Below are positions 1-10,847 of a DNA stretch of 31,198 nt, piece by piece. The number at the start of each line of letters is the position of its first letter. Positions within the stretch are counted from its first letter, which is position 1. The notes below the pieces were generated by a model. The model worked only from the letters and a program-made list of their open reading frames with translations. It had not been told where the DNA came from and did no database searches. Origin of the DNA: Collybiopsis luxurians FD-317 M1 (Eukaryota; Basidiomycota; Agaricomycetes; Agaricales; Omphalotaceae). A program made the translations under genes and the position numbers. The stretch is from NCBI GenBank assembly GCA_000827265.1, contig KN834850.1:87767-118964 (forward strand), given 5' to 3'.

Positions 1-1
1 T

Positions 2-721
2 CCAACTAGTGCTTTTGGTGTTTTCAAGAAACTTGGTGAATGGAAAAAACTGCACCCTGATGTACTCTGTCAAGACTTTACCAGTGGTGACATAGTTTGT
101 CTCTCCCTTCAGACAGAGTGGATGAGACAACAGGCCATACCTGACATGACAGAAATTGATGATCCTCTTCAAGGAATTCTTTCTGATGCTGCTCACAAGT
201 ATTGGGAAGACCCTGATGGCTGTCTCATTGTCTCCTCCACCTTCTCTCCTCTCATTCAAAAATGGGTACCAATCCTCTTCACCTATGCAAATGGTGCCAC
301 TGCAGCCCACTATGAATACCACTTTCTTATTCTCATCCAGGGTGTTGTGAAGACTGCTTTGGAGCGCAATATCTCAATTACAGATGAGCTCTTTGCTGGG
401 GTTAGTTATCTTATAAACTAATAAATAATGTCACTTAAACTTTGTCTACTCTAGGTAGTTGACTTCAGTGATCCACAGCACATTGAATTTTCAAATGCCT
501 TTGTAGGATATTTTTTGGCTCAGCCTGAAGACCACTGGTCTGAGACTCAGCTCCATCATGATGCTGCTAAATTGCTCAAAGGGTGTTCCTATCACTTTCA
601 GAAAACAGTTATGTGTATGACTCGCATTGGAAGTATAGTCTCACCTGATAGCAAAAGTAGCTTTCAAATATCTCTGCCAGGAATTTTTCACGAATTAATG
701 ACTAAGCTTTCCAAATTATGA
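2..721 (+). CDS. Transposase-like protein, 5'-partial, two exons
   Basis: The frame is open from base 2, so the gene starts outside the window. Exon 1 (2-400) joins exon 2 (455-721) across a 54-nt GT...AG intron (401-454) in phase 0, giving about 221 residues. The text around the junction reads DELFAG then VVDFSDPQH, and further on AAKLLKGCSYHF. This composition (a DPDG block, a TYANGATAAHY block, then a stretch ending in a Cys-His pair) resembles long transposase-related proteins that are repeated in Agaricomycete genomes, of MULE or KDZ type; I cannot say which. No complete catalytic triad is visible in this part. The stop at 719-721 lies just before a repeat insertion, so the C-terminus may be truncated. 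The frame is clean, with no internal stop apart from the intron. Confidence 0.5.
401..454 (+). other. Spliceosomal intron in the transposase-like gene
   Basis: The donor is GTTAGT and the acceptor TACTCTAG. Removing 54 nt joins GGG to GTA in phase 0 and removes an in-frame stop at 419-421. The size is typical of the introns in this window. Confidence 0.7.
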
Positions 722-750
722 AAGGCTCATGTCCCATGTCTGTGGATGCA

Positions 751-932
751 CAAGCCTTCGGCTTGCACCCGTCGCTATCGCGACAGGTGGGGGGTTAATA
801 TCAAGTCCGCTCGGGATGAACCTTCGGCTCACCCCTCACACATTGCACTCGAGACGGCGCTCAAAAGTGATTAGTAATTATTAGTCATTATTAGTCATCC
901 AACAGGCGTCTAAAAGTTCCCAGGTTTTATGA
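751..932 (+). repeat. 182-bp structured repeat, copy A (uninterrupted)
   Basis: This 182-bp unit matches the two outer parts of a second copy (14691-14789 plus 15986-16068, also 182 bp) with about seven differences by eye. The first 90 bases hold three short hairpins: CAAGCC-TTC-GGCTTG, ACCCGTCGC-TATC-GCGACAGGT (one mismatch here) and an arm around CCTTCGG. Later come two ATTAGT(C/A)ATTATTAGTCAT-like tandem words, and the end is CCAGGTTTTATGA. There is no obvious coding capacity and no terminal inverted repeat. Flanking 8-mers do not match at this copy, so its target-site duplication is decayed or one end is misplaced. It carries the empty site for the CACTA-like element found in copy B. Confidence 0.8.
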
Positions 933-1610
933 TATAGGAAATATAGGATAGCAACCATTTTCTGGAATGTGTATGCTGCCCGCGAGTGAATACGTTTGCA
1001 GTCTCTTCCACTCCGTCCTACGCCGCTTCTCTAATTTCTTACACTTTTACCCTTTTCTCTACTACCGACAGCTCCTCTACCCCTTCTGCCATCTTTGATC
1101 AGAGTCGCACCAATACCAGCAGTGAAGACAATTCCATCAATGTTTTCGTCAATCAGCTCAAAATGATAAACTTGTGATACTTCAATAGAGGAGAACTTGC
1201 CGCATAGCGGGAGTTTACTGCAAAAGGCAGGGTTCTGATTTAGGAAGACGAAGAGGCAGAGAGATAAATGGAGGAAGTAATCTGATGATCACATACAGTG
1301 CGTATTCATCCATGCAATACTCACAGAGACTCACTTGACTAATCCAGACTTGCCAAGTACATTCACAGCTTACTCAAAATTCTCTCCCTTCTGGTTCTGC
1401 ACAAGCCTATAGTCACCACTGATGGGTTCTCTCTCATACGTCAAATTACCTCTACCTCTTTTTCCACATACTCTGTTTCGCTTTCTGAGGCCATTATTGG
1501 TTGTACATAGACCCAAGTCATTTCTATGCCCAATGAAATCATGTATTTATTTGTGTAACCCAAGTATGAACATGTATGTCAAGTCTCGTGCTGCCACGCC
1601 CTCCTCCTAG
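933..1610. other. No recognisable gene
   Basis: Short open frames at 986-1177 (Ser/Thr-rich) and 1422-1610 show no family signature, no convincing intron structure and no repeat shared with the rest of the window. I see nothing that can be annotated. Confidence 0.5.
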
Positions 1611-2060
1611 GTCTTTCAGGTCCTGTCTTGGCCATATGGGGAGTTGTCTTTGCTGACCGTTTCTTCTTTGAACATCTCGCTCTAATCTATCTCAGTCCCC
1701 AGCCTTCTTCCACCTCACTGTCTCCCACTTCAGGCCAAAGTGACATTCAAGTTGGAATCAGACAAGTTGCCAAGCTACTCCGAACCCTCAAGCATTGTGT
1801 TCAAGACTTCCACCACCACTGGTGTTCGAAGGATCAGCCAGGAAAAGTCGCTCATTATTGTTATGGACGAAGCCCCCTCGAGCCTCGGCAGATATTCATA
1901 TGTACCACCATTCCCATACATCAGTACCATTCAGCATCGATAGCTCAATGCCATTGAGCGACAATATCACCATGTGGACATATGATGGGAGAAAAGTGCG
2001 TAGCATTTTTTTTATACCTCCACGAGGGCCCTGGGCTGACTGTACCCTAGAATGATGATG
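1611..2060 (+). pseudogene. Decayed coding relic, possibly N-terminal part of an Agaricomycete kinase-like gene
   Basis: After a plausible acceptor (CTTTCAG, ending near 1620) the frame reads GPVLAIWGVVFADRFFFEHL, followed by a helical stretch ending QVAKLLRTLKHCVQDFHHHW (to about 1828). That resembles the N-terminal region of some Agaricomycete kinase-like hypothetical proteins. Farther on, another frame gives FKLESDKLPSYSEPSSIVFK and then YSYVPPFPYISTIQHR before a stop near 1940. Two frames would have to be combined, and no start codon or kinase core is visible. I treat it as a relic. The family assignment is weak and rests on memory of similar sequences. Confidence 0.3.
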
Positions 2061-2179
2061 GTTGAACACCTTTACTCGCTATGGCGGGCATGGCTATGCT
2101 CGCAGTCGGAGCAACATTTGTTTCGAGCAAAGAATCGTCATGATAATGTAGATAGCCTATTGGCACATCGTTGTAGATT

Positions 2180-3970
2180 TTACATATGTTGATCAGTATT
2201 TGTTGTACAATATGTTGTAGCTGTACATTTGGGTTGAATGATTGTTGTACACTGGAAAAATAGATGATCGGCGTTAAGCACATGGTCTAACTCACGCCGA
2301 AGTCGGTCACATCTTGAGGCATAAACCAGTAAGTGGCCGAGGAATAGGAAGGCAACTGTTCGAGTGACAGATCTATTGAACCGATAGATGCATTCTGCAC
2401 AAAAATAGGTTACAGAGCGGTACCCTGGCTTTGGACAGAACCTTACCTTCCAGACCCTTCTGCCGCTGACAATCTTTCGCAAATGAGGAGCGCCTCTCAT
2501 TAGATAGCGTGCATTTTCTTGAGTAAGGGAGACATTTGGTCCATGTCCATGCCCAGAGTGGCTCGAAGTGTCTATGAGTAGTCGAAGGTTTGAAGCCTTT
2601 CCAATTGAACTTGCAAAGGGCATCTACAGCCTCAGGTCAGCTTCGTTCAGCTGCTAGAATACCTAGTGACCTACGAGTTCTTTCAGAGGAATAGGCAACT
2701 CCAGGCGTTCCAGACTGGTGCAAGTTTTGCTGATTGTCATGATTGAATCTAAGCTTAGACCGCAATTGAAGGCCATGGTTTGTAAGGTGCTACCATGTAG
2801 CTTGACAAGGTGCTCAATAAAATCTTTCTCTGCTGTCATCTTGAACTCTGGAAGTCACATCACAAATGACACCAATGATGGTGCAGAAGATTGGATGTGA
2901 TTGAGGATTGACATGAGTACTTGCGGTGCAGGCGAAGACATCACTGAATAGCGCGCATCCAAACCTAGATGGCGCAGATGCTGAAGAGGGGGAGCAGGAT
3001 TTCTCAAAGGGTAAGAAGAATCCTGCTCAAAACGCTGTCAATATTCATAGCTGCCGAATGTGTTGAACAACACACTGACCGATGTACTAAAAGAGAGAGT
3101 TTCAAGAAGCGGCGTGTGCGACACAAGTCGCATCACAGCGACATGATTGACCTGTCCACACCCGACAATATGTAGAGCTAGAAGCCCTGGAAGCTGTTCT
3201 AGTACTTTATCCAACACAGTCTCGTTGAGTTCACTAGCTGACTGTTCGAACGTAAAAGAGCGCACAATGATGAAGTTAGAAATAAGACTCACATAAAGAC
3301 ATAATGAGGAGAGAGTTTTTGCAAAATTCGGCGTCCATCGAGGAAGAACATCTATAAGGTTCCGTGAGCCAAAATCCAAACAAAGGCTTGTCAGATTAGG
3401 GATCTGTGCCAACTTCTTGGATTGAGCCGTCGTGAGATTGCCATGCACTTGGAGTTCTTGAAGTCGCTCTTTTCCTTGCAGAGGCACCAAGAACGGCGAG
3501 AGGGCACTGACAGTGCAGCGGAATGACTGAAGATTGGTACAGAGGGACAAAGCTTGAGTGCACTCTGACAAAAATCTGGGATGATGTTGAGACTTGAAAG
3601 TTGGAATTGCTCAAATTTCTGAGAATAAAGTAAGAAATTGTTGACGATGGTCTTTCTTATAACTTCAAACACTCTAACCAATATGTCGCGTGTGCACAGC
3701 CAGTGCTGGGTGCTCAACGATTGCTTTGAAAGGAGACATAACCTATATAGATCATTGTCTGAATTGTTTAGGACTCGACGGTGGATTGATACTCACTTGA
3801 GGAAATCTCTTTGCATGATTTAACTGGAACATTATCTTTCAATATAACCTTGGAATGACACCACTCAGAAACGAGCAGCTGGCGAGGGAAACTGACACCA
3901 AATCATTTCCAGATAGATAATAAAATATGAGCTCGAGGACATTCAAGTGCAAATTATCAGCAGTGACCAT
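2180..3970 (-). pseudogene. F-box protein gene with two in-frame TGA codons
   Basis: The minus-strand exons are 3970-3797, 3742-3679, 3609-3293, 3241-3080, 3022-2675, 2623-2447 and 2394-2287. All junctions keep phase and the introns are 51-69 nt, giving about 449 codons. The N-terminus holds an F-box of the Agaricomycete type (LNVLELIFYYLSGNDLVSV, then SFLSGVIPRLY). This is followed by HPALAVHTRHI and leucine-rich stretches that would be the substrate-binding part of an SCF ubiquitin ligase adaptor. TGA codons at 3841-3839 (after IPRLY) and 2867-2865 (before LPEFK) interrupt an otherwise coherent frame; both sit where Arg CGA would fit. The end is either TAG at 2289-2287 or, if a further GTGAGT...CCAG intron (2295-2252) is used, TAA at 2182-2180. 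The start could also be an upstream in-frame ATG at 4063. The third acceptor (TTTGAG at 3610-3612) is the least certain junction. Confidence 0.75.
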
Positions 3971-4063
3971 TTGGTTGTGGTGGTTTGAAAGAAACGAGAA
4001 CGTGTTTGTGACAGGCATGCATCGTGACCGATAAGCAGTTTGAATAAACAGCTTACCGACCAT

Positions 4064-7000
4064 GCCTGTGGATGGCCAATGTCATATATGGACATCGGCC
4101 ACACAGCCTCTGATAATGCTTTGACATTTCCTATCTCAGAATTATCTAATCTCGGCACTGGGTATGTAGGCTTGTGCATTGCCCTTCTTGCCTTCCCATT
4201 AGTATACATTCAGATAATTACAGTGGTGTTCACAGCTTTGCTGGAAAACCAAGAAAAGGGCCAATGCCCATTTGTGTTGTCAGTGTGAGCTCAATTGCGG
4301 CTGAATTTTCACCACTTTCCCTTGACCCCACAGTGCACTCTCAATGTTTGATGACAGCACCTCTTGCCTATCTGGATCTTTTCCCGACAAAATACCTACA
4401 GACCAGTACTGCTGTGAAAACATACAGCTCCCTCTCAAAGCTCAAACTAGCTACAGGACAAGTTTCACTTCATTCCATGAGCTGAAATCAATTGTGTTCT
4501 CATGGCAGTAGATTCAGATACTTCGGGCATAGGTGGCATCATCCACTGCAGAAGGTTGACTGAGAAATCAGCTTCATTGTTGAAATTGAGATAGCTTCTG
4601 GTGATTGAGTGATTGAGGATAGTGAAATTGATACTTGCAGTGCTTGTATTTTCAATGCTCATGCCATTTTGAATGTCAGGGAAGTGGAGGGAGAAAACTG
4701 CGTGCCTATGGACATGACCTGAGCCAGGTACCTAAGCAGGTTTGTACTTCGGAAGTCCAGTTGGCAAAAAAGCAGAATCAAGGGGAGCAGCATGTCAGTG
4801 GGATTTGATGTGGAAAGGAACATGCAGTTTATAAGGTATAGTGACATAGTCTATAGAGACAATAATAATAATAATTGTGTACAGGCAGCGAAATCGACTG
4901 AAGAATATGACAGCGTAAATAAATGCCCTTGGCGCTTAGAAATGTCACGGAAAACATGAGTCATCTTGAAAAGGCTGATGCCCAAACGGGAGCATCGACC
5001 ATGGGATTTCAAGATTTCTCAGCATCCGGACTGGACCATCAGCCATAACTTGATATCTTGAAAGTGGCCCAGAGATTGAACGGTTCCGAGCTCTGCGGTC
5101 AATTTTGCCCAAAAATAAAGAGACAGCCTGGTGCGTACATATAAGATAAACATCTCTCTCACTCTCTTTCTTTTCTCTTTTTTTTCTGAACTTGAAAAGC
5201 TTGAAACCATCATTCCATCCACAGACATATGCCATAAGCCGAATAAACGCCTTGGGCAATGGGCAGCTAACCATGGTCATGACTTGGTCGCATTGGATAT
5301 GCAGTCTAATTCGAATCAAACGAGTTTGTAGGTACACGTGGTATTTAATAGCTTTCAGAATTTTGCAAATTCGGGGAAAGGATGTATCAAAAACTTCAAC
5401 TTTCACGCTCTCGAATGGGTTCGCGATTTTCAGGGCCCAGGCCAGTGTACTGTATTCTTGCTACGATCTCCCTACTGTGTAAAACCTCTCTATCTCTCTA
5501 TCTGTATGCTAAACTACCGGGGCTAGTCAGTGCTACACTGACCTCTTTGTTCAGGTTTTCCACAGCTTCCTCGATCACGAGACTGTCGTCTGGAAGAGAC
5601 CGAAGCACCACAGGATTTCCGGAGTGACTGTAGTATACCTGATACTATCGCTTGAAAGTAAACACCGGAAGAGACCCTTGGAGACTGTGGGTGATTGCCT
5701 TTGCTCTTTAGGAGAAATCTAGCCTATACAGCTCAAAAAACAGTTGCCTAATGGAAGAATGCCGCTGCTAAGGATAGACAAAGCAGCCCAGAGCAAGTAG
5801 TCATACTATCTGGATCTGCAAATATCAGCAAACCTTGAGATGCTGCCAATCCTCTGACTTAGGAGGGAAATTCTGTGGGCCCCAAGCAGTTGAACAGCAG
5901 AGAAGTCAGACTTCCGGCAAATACTTGGGGACTGATTTTTAGAGTTTAGACCGATCGTGTTTCACTCGTAAGTATCATATTCATCTAGAAAGTAAAATCT
6001 AGTCCGTGTACTTTCAAGTTCAGCACAAACATGTCCAAAATCGTGTCATTGATAAGTTATAATATCGCATTTCCTGATGAAGTGCGCACAAGTTACAACG
6101 ATTGAGTCCATATGACTGGCCGCAGTCGAAGGGTATGTTCGTCGGGCTACTTTGGGCCGTGCGATTGTAGCATCTTGGTGATATTTATCATTTCAATCGT
6201 CTCAATTACCGGGGAGCATTGACCATACTCATGACACCAGCCCTGATATATCTGCAATGAAAAAAGTAAAGGTGGTAAAAAAGGAGAAGAACATAAAAAT
6301 AAAAATGCTATTGAAGCCAGACAGCATCAAGAAAGATCTCCTTGACACCTCTGGGCCGTCAACATGTTAAACTGGCCCGAGGACCAACAAATTCTTCAAA
6401 GACCAAAGAGTGTCAGTAACGGAGCCATAGGGCCCAAGTTGCCATGGATTATTTCCTGGAACTGGTTATATTAGTGCAATAAGGCTAAGTGCGAGCTTTT
6501 ACTCATTTTTGACTCAAGATCGTCGCATTCATGAGGACTAAATGTTATTGTCAATGATGGACTTAGGTGTAGGTGTGTACGGTTGTTCCTGATTTACTCA
6601 AAGTACTGCCGACATGGATATAACCATAGGTTCACAATGTCTCATCAATATCCCTAACAGTTGGTATGAAAAGAATGACAGCCGCCGATCTAACCAGATA
6701 CCTGTTCGTAAGAGATAAATATTGTCCAGTAAATAGCATGCCAAGGCAGAGAAAAGAAGGTGCAAAATAAAGTTTACAGATGTCACAAGTTTCATACAAG
6801 TATGTCGGCGGTAATGAAACAGGACAATTCTCAAATGTGACATTGTCGAGAACAGAGTGAGAATGAATCTCATAAGGAAAGAGACAATGAGACTCGGGGA
6901 AATCCATCCTCAGATACTGGTTTGGAGAAGTACCTGAAGTCCAAGGATGAATAGAAATTTCACAAGCGGAACTTGATCCACCTGTCTGTGAACATCCTGA

Positions 7001-7590
7001 GAGCAAGCCCACTAACTCGACTGTCACTCGATGCAGCGGATCTTAAGAACCTTCAACATGCAGGAAACTGCGGATATCACATCTCATCATTAATGTATCA
7101 TCACAACCCACTAATTTAGAGTTTTTTGGGTGTCCCATGTTGTGGGGTTCCTCGAGTACTTAGAATCAATAAAATAATAGGCAGCTCAGGACTCTAGCGC
7201 AGCCGTGAGACTTCAATTTTCCTGACAGTCACATTCAGCCACTGCTCATCTATAGAAATAAAGTACTGCATATAGCGGATCTTTAACTTGCTCTGCAGAC
7301 TTTCGGGGAGGAAAGCGATGGCGGAAGAGACTCAGAATTGAATGTGCGTGCTACCCTTACGGTGATATGCCACCGCCAACGGACCCAAGTTCAAATTTAT
7401 TGATATCATACAGCCTGCTCGATGTCCCAGGCCTCGTAGAAGAATTCCACTGAGTCTACCGGACAAACGCGACACAGCCTTGGACAGTAGTCTACAAACA
7501 TCGCTAGGGTCATGAGCACATGTAAGGGTTAAAGAATAGAATCTCTTATTGAAGGATAGACGAAGAGTTGTTCCTCGCTATTCCCGCTAC
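4064..7590. other. Long stretch without recognisable genes
   Basis: Several open frames of 60-153 codons lie here: minus 5406-4945, plus 4174-4485, minus 7027-6632. None shows a motif I recognise, and none joins neatly to another across a canonical short intron. Small landmarks are an AAT microsatellite near 4859-4876 and a pyrimidine-rich run near 5150-5188. The frame at 4040-4288 has one strongly hydrophobic stretch. The region may hold remnants decayed beyond recognition. Confidence 0.5.
4859..4876. repeat. AAT microsatellite
   Basis: About five tandem AAT units stand in an AT-rich setting. It is short and has no visible functional link. Confidence 0.7.
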
Positions 7591-8280
7591 CTTTAGGTAG
7601 TGGGTTTTGGGGGTGAAACTTTCAAGCTGTTTATCGCTCTTTCCTTTTCTGGGGTTCTGCCATGTGGTGTCCCATTCCTAATTTGGTCATACTACCATCT
7701 CCTGTTTTTGTTCCTTTTCTCTTCTGTACTATCTAGCCACGATATCTGTTTCCTTCACTGTTTCTTTGCTGGCCATTTGGGTGGCTTTTGACCCTCATCT
7801 TACAGTCTGTCCTCTCCTGTGAATTTGTCCAGAGAGTTTCCCTCTGCGATGACTGCCTGCTTACCTGGAATGCCCCTTTCACAATTTCTCAGTCCCATTC
7901 GGCACATACTGTCCCTCTGACATTTCATCTTTGGGATTGTCACTTGGACCTTGATGTTGTCCTTGGGATAGACTTTTCTGCTGTGTGTGCCTGTATGAAT
8001 GCAAATAATCTTTTGTGAATGTGGATGTTTGTTTGATTTGGAAAGAAGTTGAGGCCCCCACATATCCTCCTTCATCTTCTCTACCACCTTTTTCATAACA
8101 TGTTTCAGGCATTTGGAAAATACATCGATATAGTGTAAACATGGTCTGTTCCAACTGTTCCCTCTCCTAAATGCCTCAAACAACATCCAGTGTGCATAGC
8201 AGTTTGTTATCAGGGTTTGTATATCAGGTGTTAACTCTTCCTTTCAGCTGGACAGCATAGCTAACAATCAATATGTCCCA
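7591..8280 (+). other. Unassigned open frames upstream of the zinc-finger gene
   Basis: Plus-strand frames at 7600-7791 (hydrophobic) and 7788-8018 are open. The second ends in HLDLDVVLGIDFSAV, which faintly recalls the C-terminal part of a retroviral-type aspartic protease domain, but the DTG/DSG catalytic motif is not visible. These stretches might be upstream exons of the zinc-finger gene, since a CTTTCAG acceptor precedes 8248. I cannot demonstrate this. Confidence 0.25.
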
Positions 8281-8769
8281 ATGACTTGCACTGAGTGTGG
8301 TACTGTCATTTTGATCAAAACAGATCTAGCTAGACACAGGAAAAAGCATTCTGCCAACTGGGACAAGTTGTTGGTGGTTATCCAGTCAATTTACTGCACA
8401 TTGCTGACATTCTTGTAGGGTAGACCACTGTCCTTTTCCTGGGTGTGATTTAGTGAGCCTTCAGAAGTCAAATGTTGGAACTCATATCAGGACACAGTGA
8501 GTAATGTTCATTTGGTCATCAACCAACTGTGCTGACATTGGCACAGCACACAGGACAAACCTAATTGTTGCACTGACTGTGGCTTTGCCTCCATTGACTC
8601 CGCCTCCTTGACACATCATAGAATGAAGAAGCATGGGTATATTCCCAACAAACAGGGATCAGACCAAGCAAATCCTTCGAACCATCCTTCTTCAATTTCA
8701 ATGCTGCAAAATTCACCAGCTGACTCCGCCAACCAGTTTCATGTGTCAACTTCATTGTCTACATCATAA
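8281..8769 (+). CDS. Small protein with three C2H2 zinc fingers, three exons
   Basis: Exons 8281-8366, 8419-8496 and 8547-8769 join in frame to give 128 residues. The introns are 52 nt (GTTGTT...TTGTAG) and 50 nt (GTGAGT...GCACAG). Finger 1 is CTECGT...HRKKH (C-x2-C-x12-H-x3-H). Finger 2 is CPFPGCD...HIRTH (C-x4-C-x12-H-x3-H). Finger 3 is CTDCGF...HRMKKH (C-x2-C-x12-H-x4-H). Finger 3 follows a linker HTQDKP, close to the classical TGEKP linker, and finger 2 to finger 3 is rebuilt only by splicing. The tail is Ser/Asn/Gln-rich. The family binds nucleic acid, often as a transcription factor, but a DNA-binding domain inside a mobile element is equally possible. The ATG at 8281 gives a minimal start; the frame is open upstream. 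The first donor, GTTGTT, is unusual. Confidence 0.6.
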
Positions 8770-9122
8770 TGTCTTTCTTGCCTGATGTAATTGTGGGCTG
8801 GAATCACTTCATTTGTTTTAGAGTATGTAGTAGAGGTGATTTCTTTCTTGCAATTTCATGAGGGTCAAGTTGCCTGAGTGATGGTGCTCCGGTTCCAATG
8901 TACATGTTATGGTCTCCTCAGCTTCTAAAGGTAGTGGGCACTGCCGCTTGCCGGCGCTACTTGATTATTCATTGACCTGCACCTGGTTCAGGTCTTGAAA
9001 GTCCAGATCCAGAGCTTGTGGTGGTGACTCAGTCAAAGCTGTGTATCGGAGGTCGTGGCTGTGCTAACCCAACTCTAACCCTAATTTGCATACGACGCGT
9101 GAGCGTTTCTTGCGTTGATGCC

Positions 9123-10837
9123 ATGGAAAAATTCAAGACACTAGAGCCACTGAAATTATATGCAGCTCCATCCAGCTCTCTACCAACACGCAGTGGACCA
9201 GCGCGAACACAATATGTCGGCAAACTGCCTTCAGATCTTCACCTATTGATACTCTCTTACCTCCCTGTACCAGACTTTCCAGCTTATGCTCGATGCTTGC
9301 ATGCCACAGCTGCCCTGGCAGAAAGCGAAAAGATTTGGGAATCCAGATGGAAGTCATTGATAGTAGATAAAGGATTGACTGCTGTATTAGATGATTTGGA
9401 AGAACATTCCCGGGAAAGGGCAGCAGAATCTTGAGCCGCAGCACCCCGGACGATCTCTGTCGATGATGACTTTGGAGATTTTGCATTGGTGGATGTACTG
9501 CCGGATGAGATGGGAGACTTTGTAGGGGTGTTTCAGAATCCGACAACACCACTTTCGTCCACACTGTGGTCAGCGAAACCAAGCTCGATGTCGACTTCAC
9601 GTGGACAATACATCCGGGTGCACAACTTGCTCAAGCCACTCATAAACACACTTTCTTTGCCCCCGCATATCATTTTAACCAAGTTGGCTGCCGCAGTCAC
9701 ACCTTCACTATGTCTAGAAGCTTCAATGTTGCGGCTTTTGTCCTTATTCTTATCTTCAACTATTCAGCCGGTGCGGAAATGGAAGGAAAACAAGGCGGCA
9801 CTGAGAAGTGCCATGGACAGATTCGACACTAATTTACTGGCTGCCTTTGACCAGGCTGATGAAAAGGGCAATGAGAAAGGTATGCAGGAAGCTGCTGAGG
9901 CAAGTTGGCTGGTTTGGGATGGAGCAGAAGGAGACTGGGAGATGGGAAAAGTTTGGGCAGAAAAGAGAGAAATATTCTATGATCAGCCCTGGGACCCTTT
10001 AGCGAATTTCACATAAGAGATTCCTAACAAGTTCATGCTATTAACTGATTTTTTGGCCTAGCTAGTAAAGATTGTCAACTGGCATTCAACGCCATGGACG
10101 ACTTCATGTCAATTGTTCTTAAAGCTATATCTGACCACGGTTCCCAAGCGGTGTGGGTTTTCCCCCCAGAGTCAGGCGTGTTGATAGCCTTTTCCGACCG
10201 TGTTGCTTCAGATGTGGTAGGCGAATACATCGCCACTCTTCTCGCCCGAGCAAGAGAAATATCCATGGATCTTTATCTCAAAGCTACTGCTGCAAGCTTC
10301 AGAGAGGCTTGGAAGATGGTCGACACAATAATGGCAGCTGGTGGGGAGTCAGTTTTGAGGACCAAAGCGGAAGACGTTGTGTGAGCGCTAAAACGCCAAA
10401 TGAGAAGCTCTTGCAAGGCTGACGTCATTTCCAGCTATCAAATGTTTGAGACCAATATGGACAAGTATCTTGACGAAGAAACTGAAGCCGTAAAACCGGC
10501 ATTCGAAGGCATATGTAAAACTTGGGATCGCGAAGCCTCTCAGCGGCACAGCGATGCTGCTGCACATTTTCTGATGTCGCAAAATCCATCACAAGTCAAA
10601 AGGAATGTTCTAGCATCCTTTGCGGACATTCTTCTTCTTCCCGTCACCATTGTTCCTAAAGTGGGCGGTGCCTTGGGTGGAGTCCTGGTCAGCGGGGGAA
10701 CGGCGGTAGGTGGTGTGGCAGCGCAGGGCATTGCGATGTTGAATCCACAGAGATGGGGTGGTACTTTGTCGTCGGATATCCATGATGGATATAAGAGACA
10801 TAATGAGGAAGGGAATGAGATGATGTTCCTCTCTTGA
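9123..10837 (+). pseudogene. RCY1: Recyclin-1-like (F-box/Sec10-type) gene, 5' half, broken and truncated
   Basis: The ATG at 9123 opens MEKFKTLEPLKLYAAP, then an F-box (GKLPSDLHLLILSYLPVPDF) and a long region continuing to NPQRWGGTLSSDIHDGYKRH. This matches the start of fungal recyclin-1, an F-box protein with an exocyst Sec10-like region that acts in endosome recycling. Exon 1 (9123-10012) contains TGA at 9432-9434 between AAES and AAAPRT, where Arg CGA fits. The next intron (10013-10065) has a good acceptor and branch region but begins ATAAGA instead of GTAAGA, so its donor is lost. Exon 2 (10066-10380) and exon 3 (10435-10837) join across a normal 54-nt intron (10381-10434) in phase, reading AEDVVYQMFE. 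Text ends at NEMMFLS-stop, about halfway through the family's length. The C-terminal half is absent. Confidence 0.8.
10013..10065 (+). other. Intron with mutated donor (GT to AT) in the recyclin relic
   Basis: Splicing 10012 to 10066 restores the frame (LANFT then KDCQLAFNAMDDF), and TTAACTGAT is a fair branch region. The first two bases are AT, not GT. Because the preceding base is C, the change is a CpG-to-CpA transition, the same kind as the nearby CGA-to-TGA stop. Confidence 0.6.
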
Positions 10838-10847
10838 CCTACAACTG

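Noticed and set aside
7120..7450. Possible LTR (TGTTGTGGGG start) of a retrotransposon
   Set aside because: No second copy, no TG...CA pair with a target duplication and no reverse transcriptase nearby.
9068..9086. CTAACCCTAA-like words suggesting a telomere-type repeat
   Set aside because: Only about one and a half irregular units, and no array.
10381..10434. A third stop (TGA at 10382-10384) in the recyclin relic
   Set aside because: It lies inside a normal GTGAGC...CCAG intron. Removing 54 nt restores AEDVVYQMFE.
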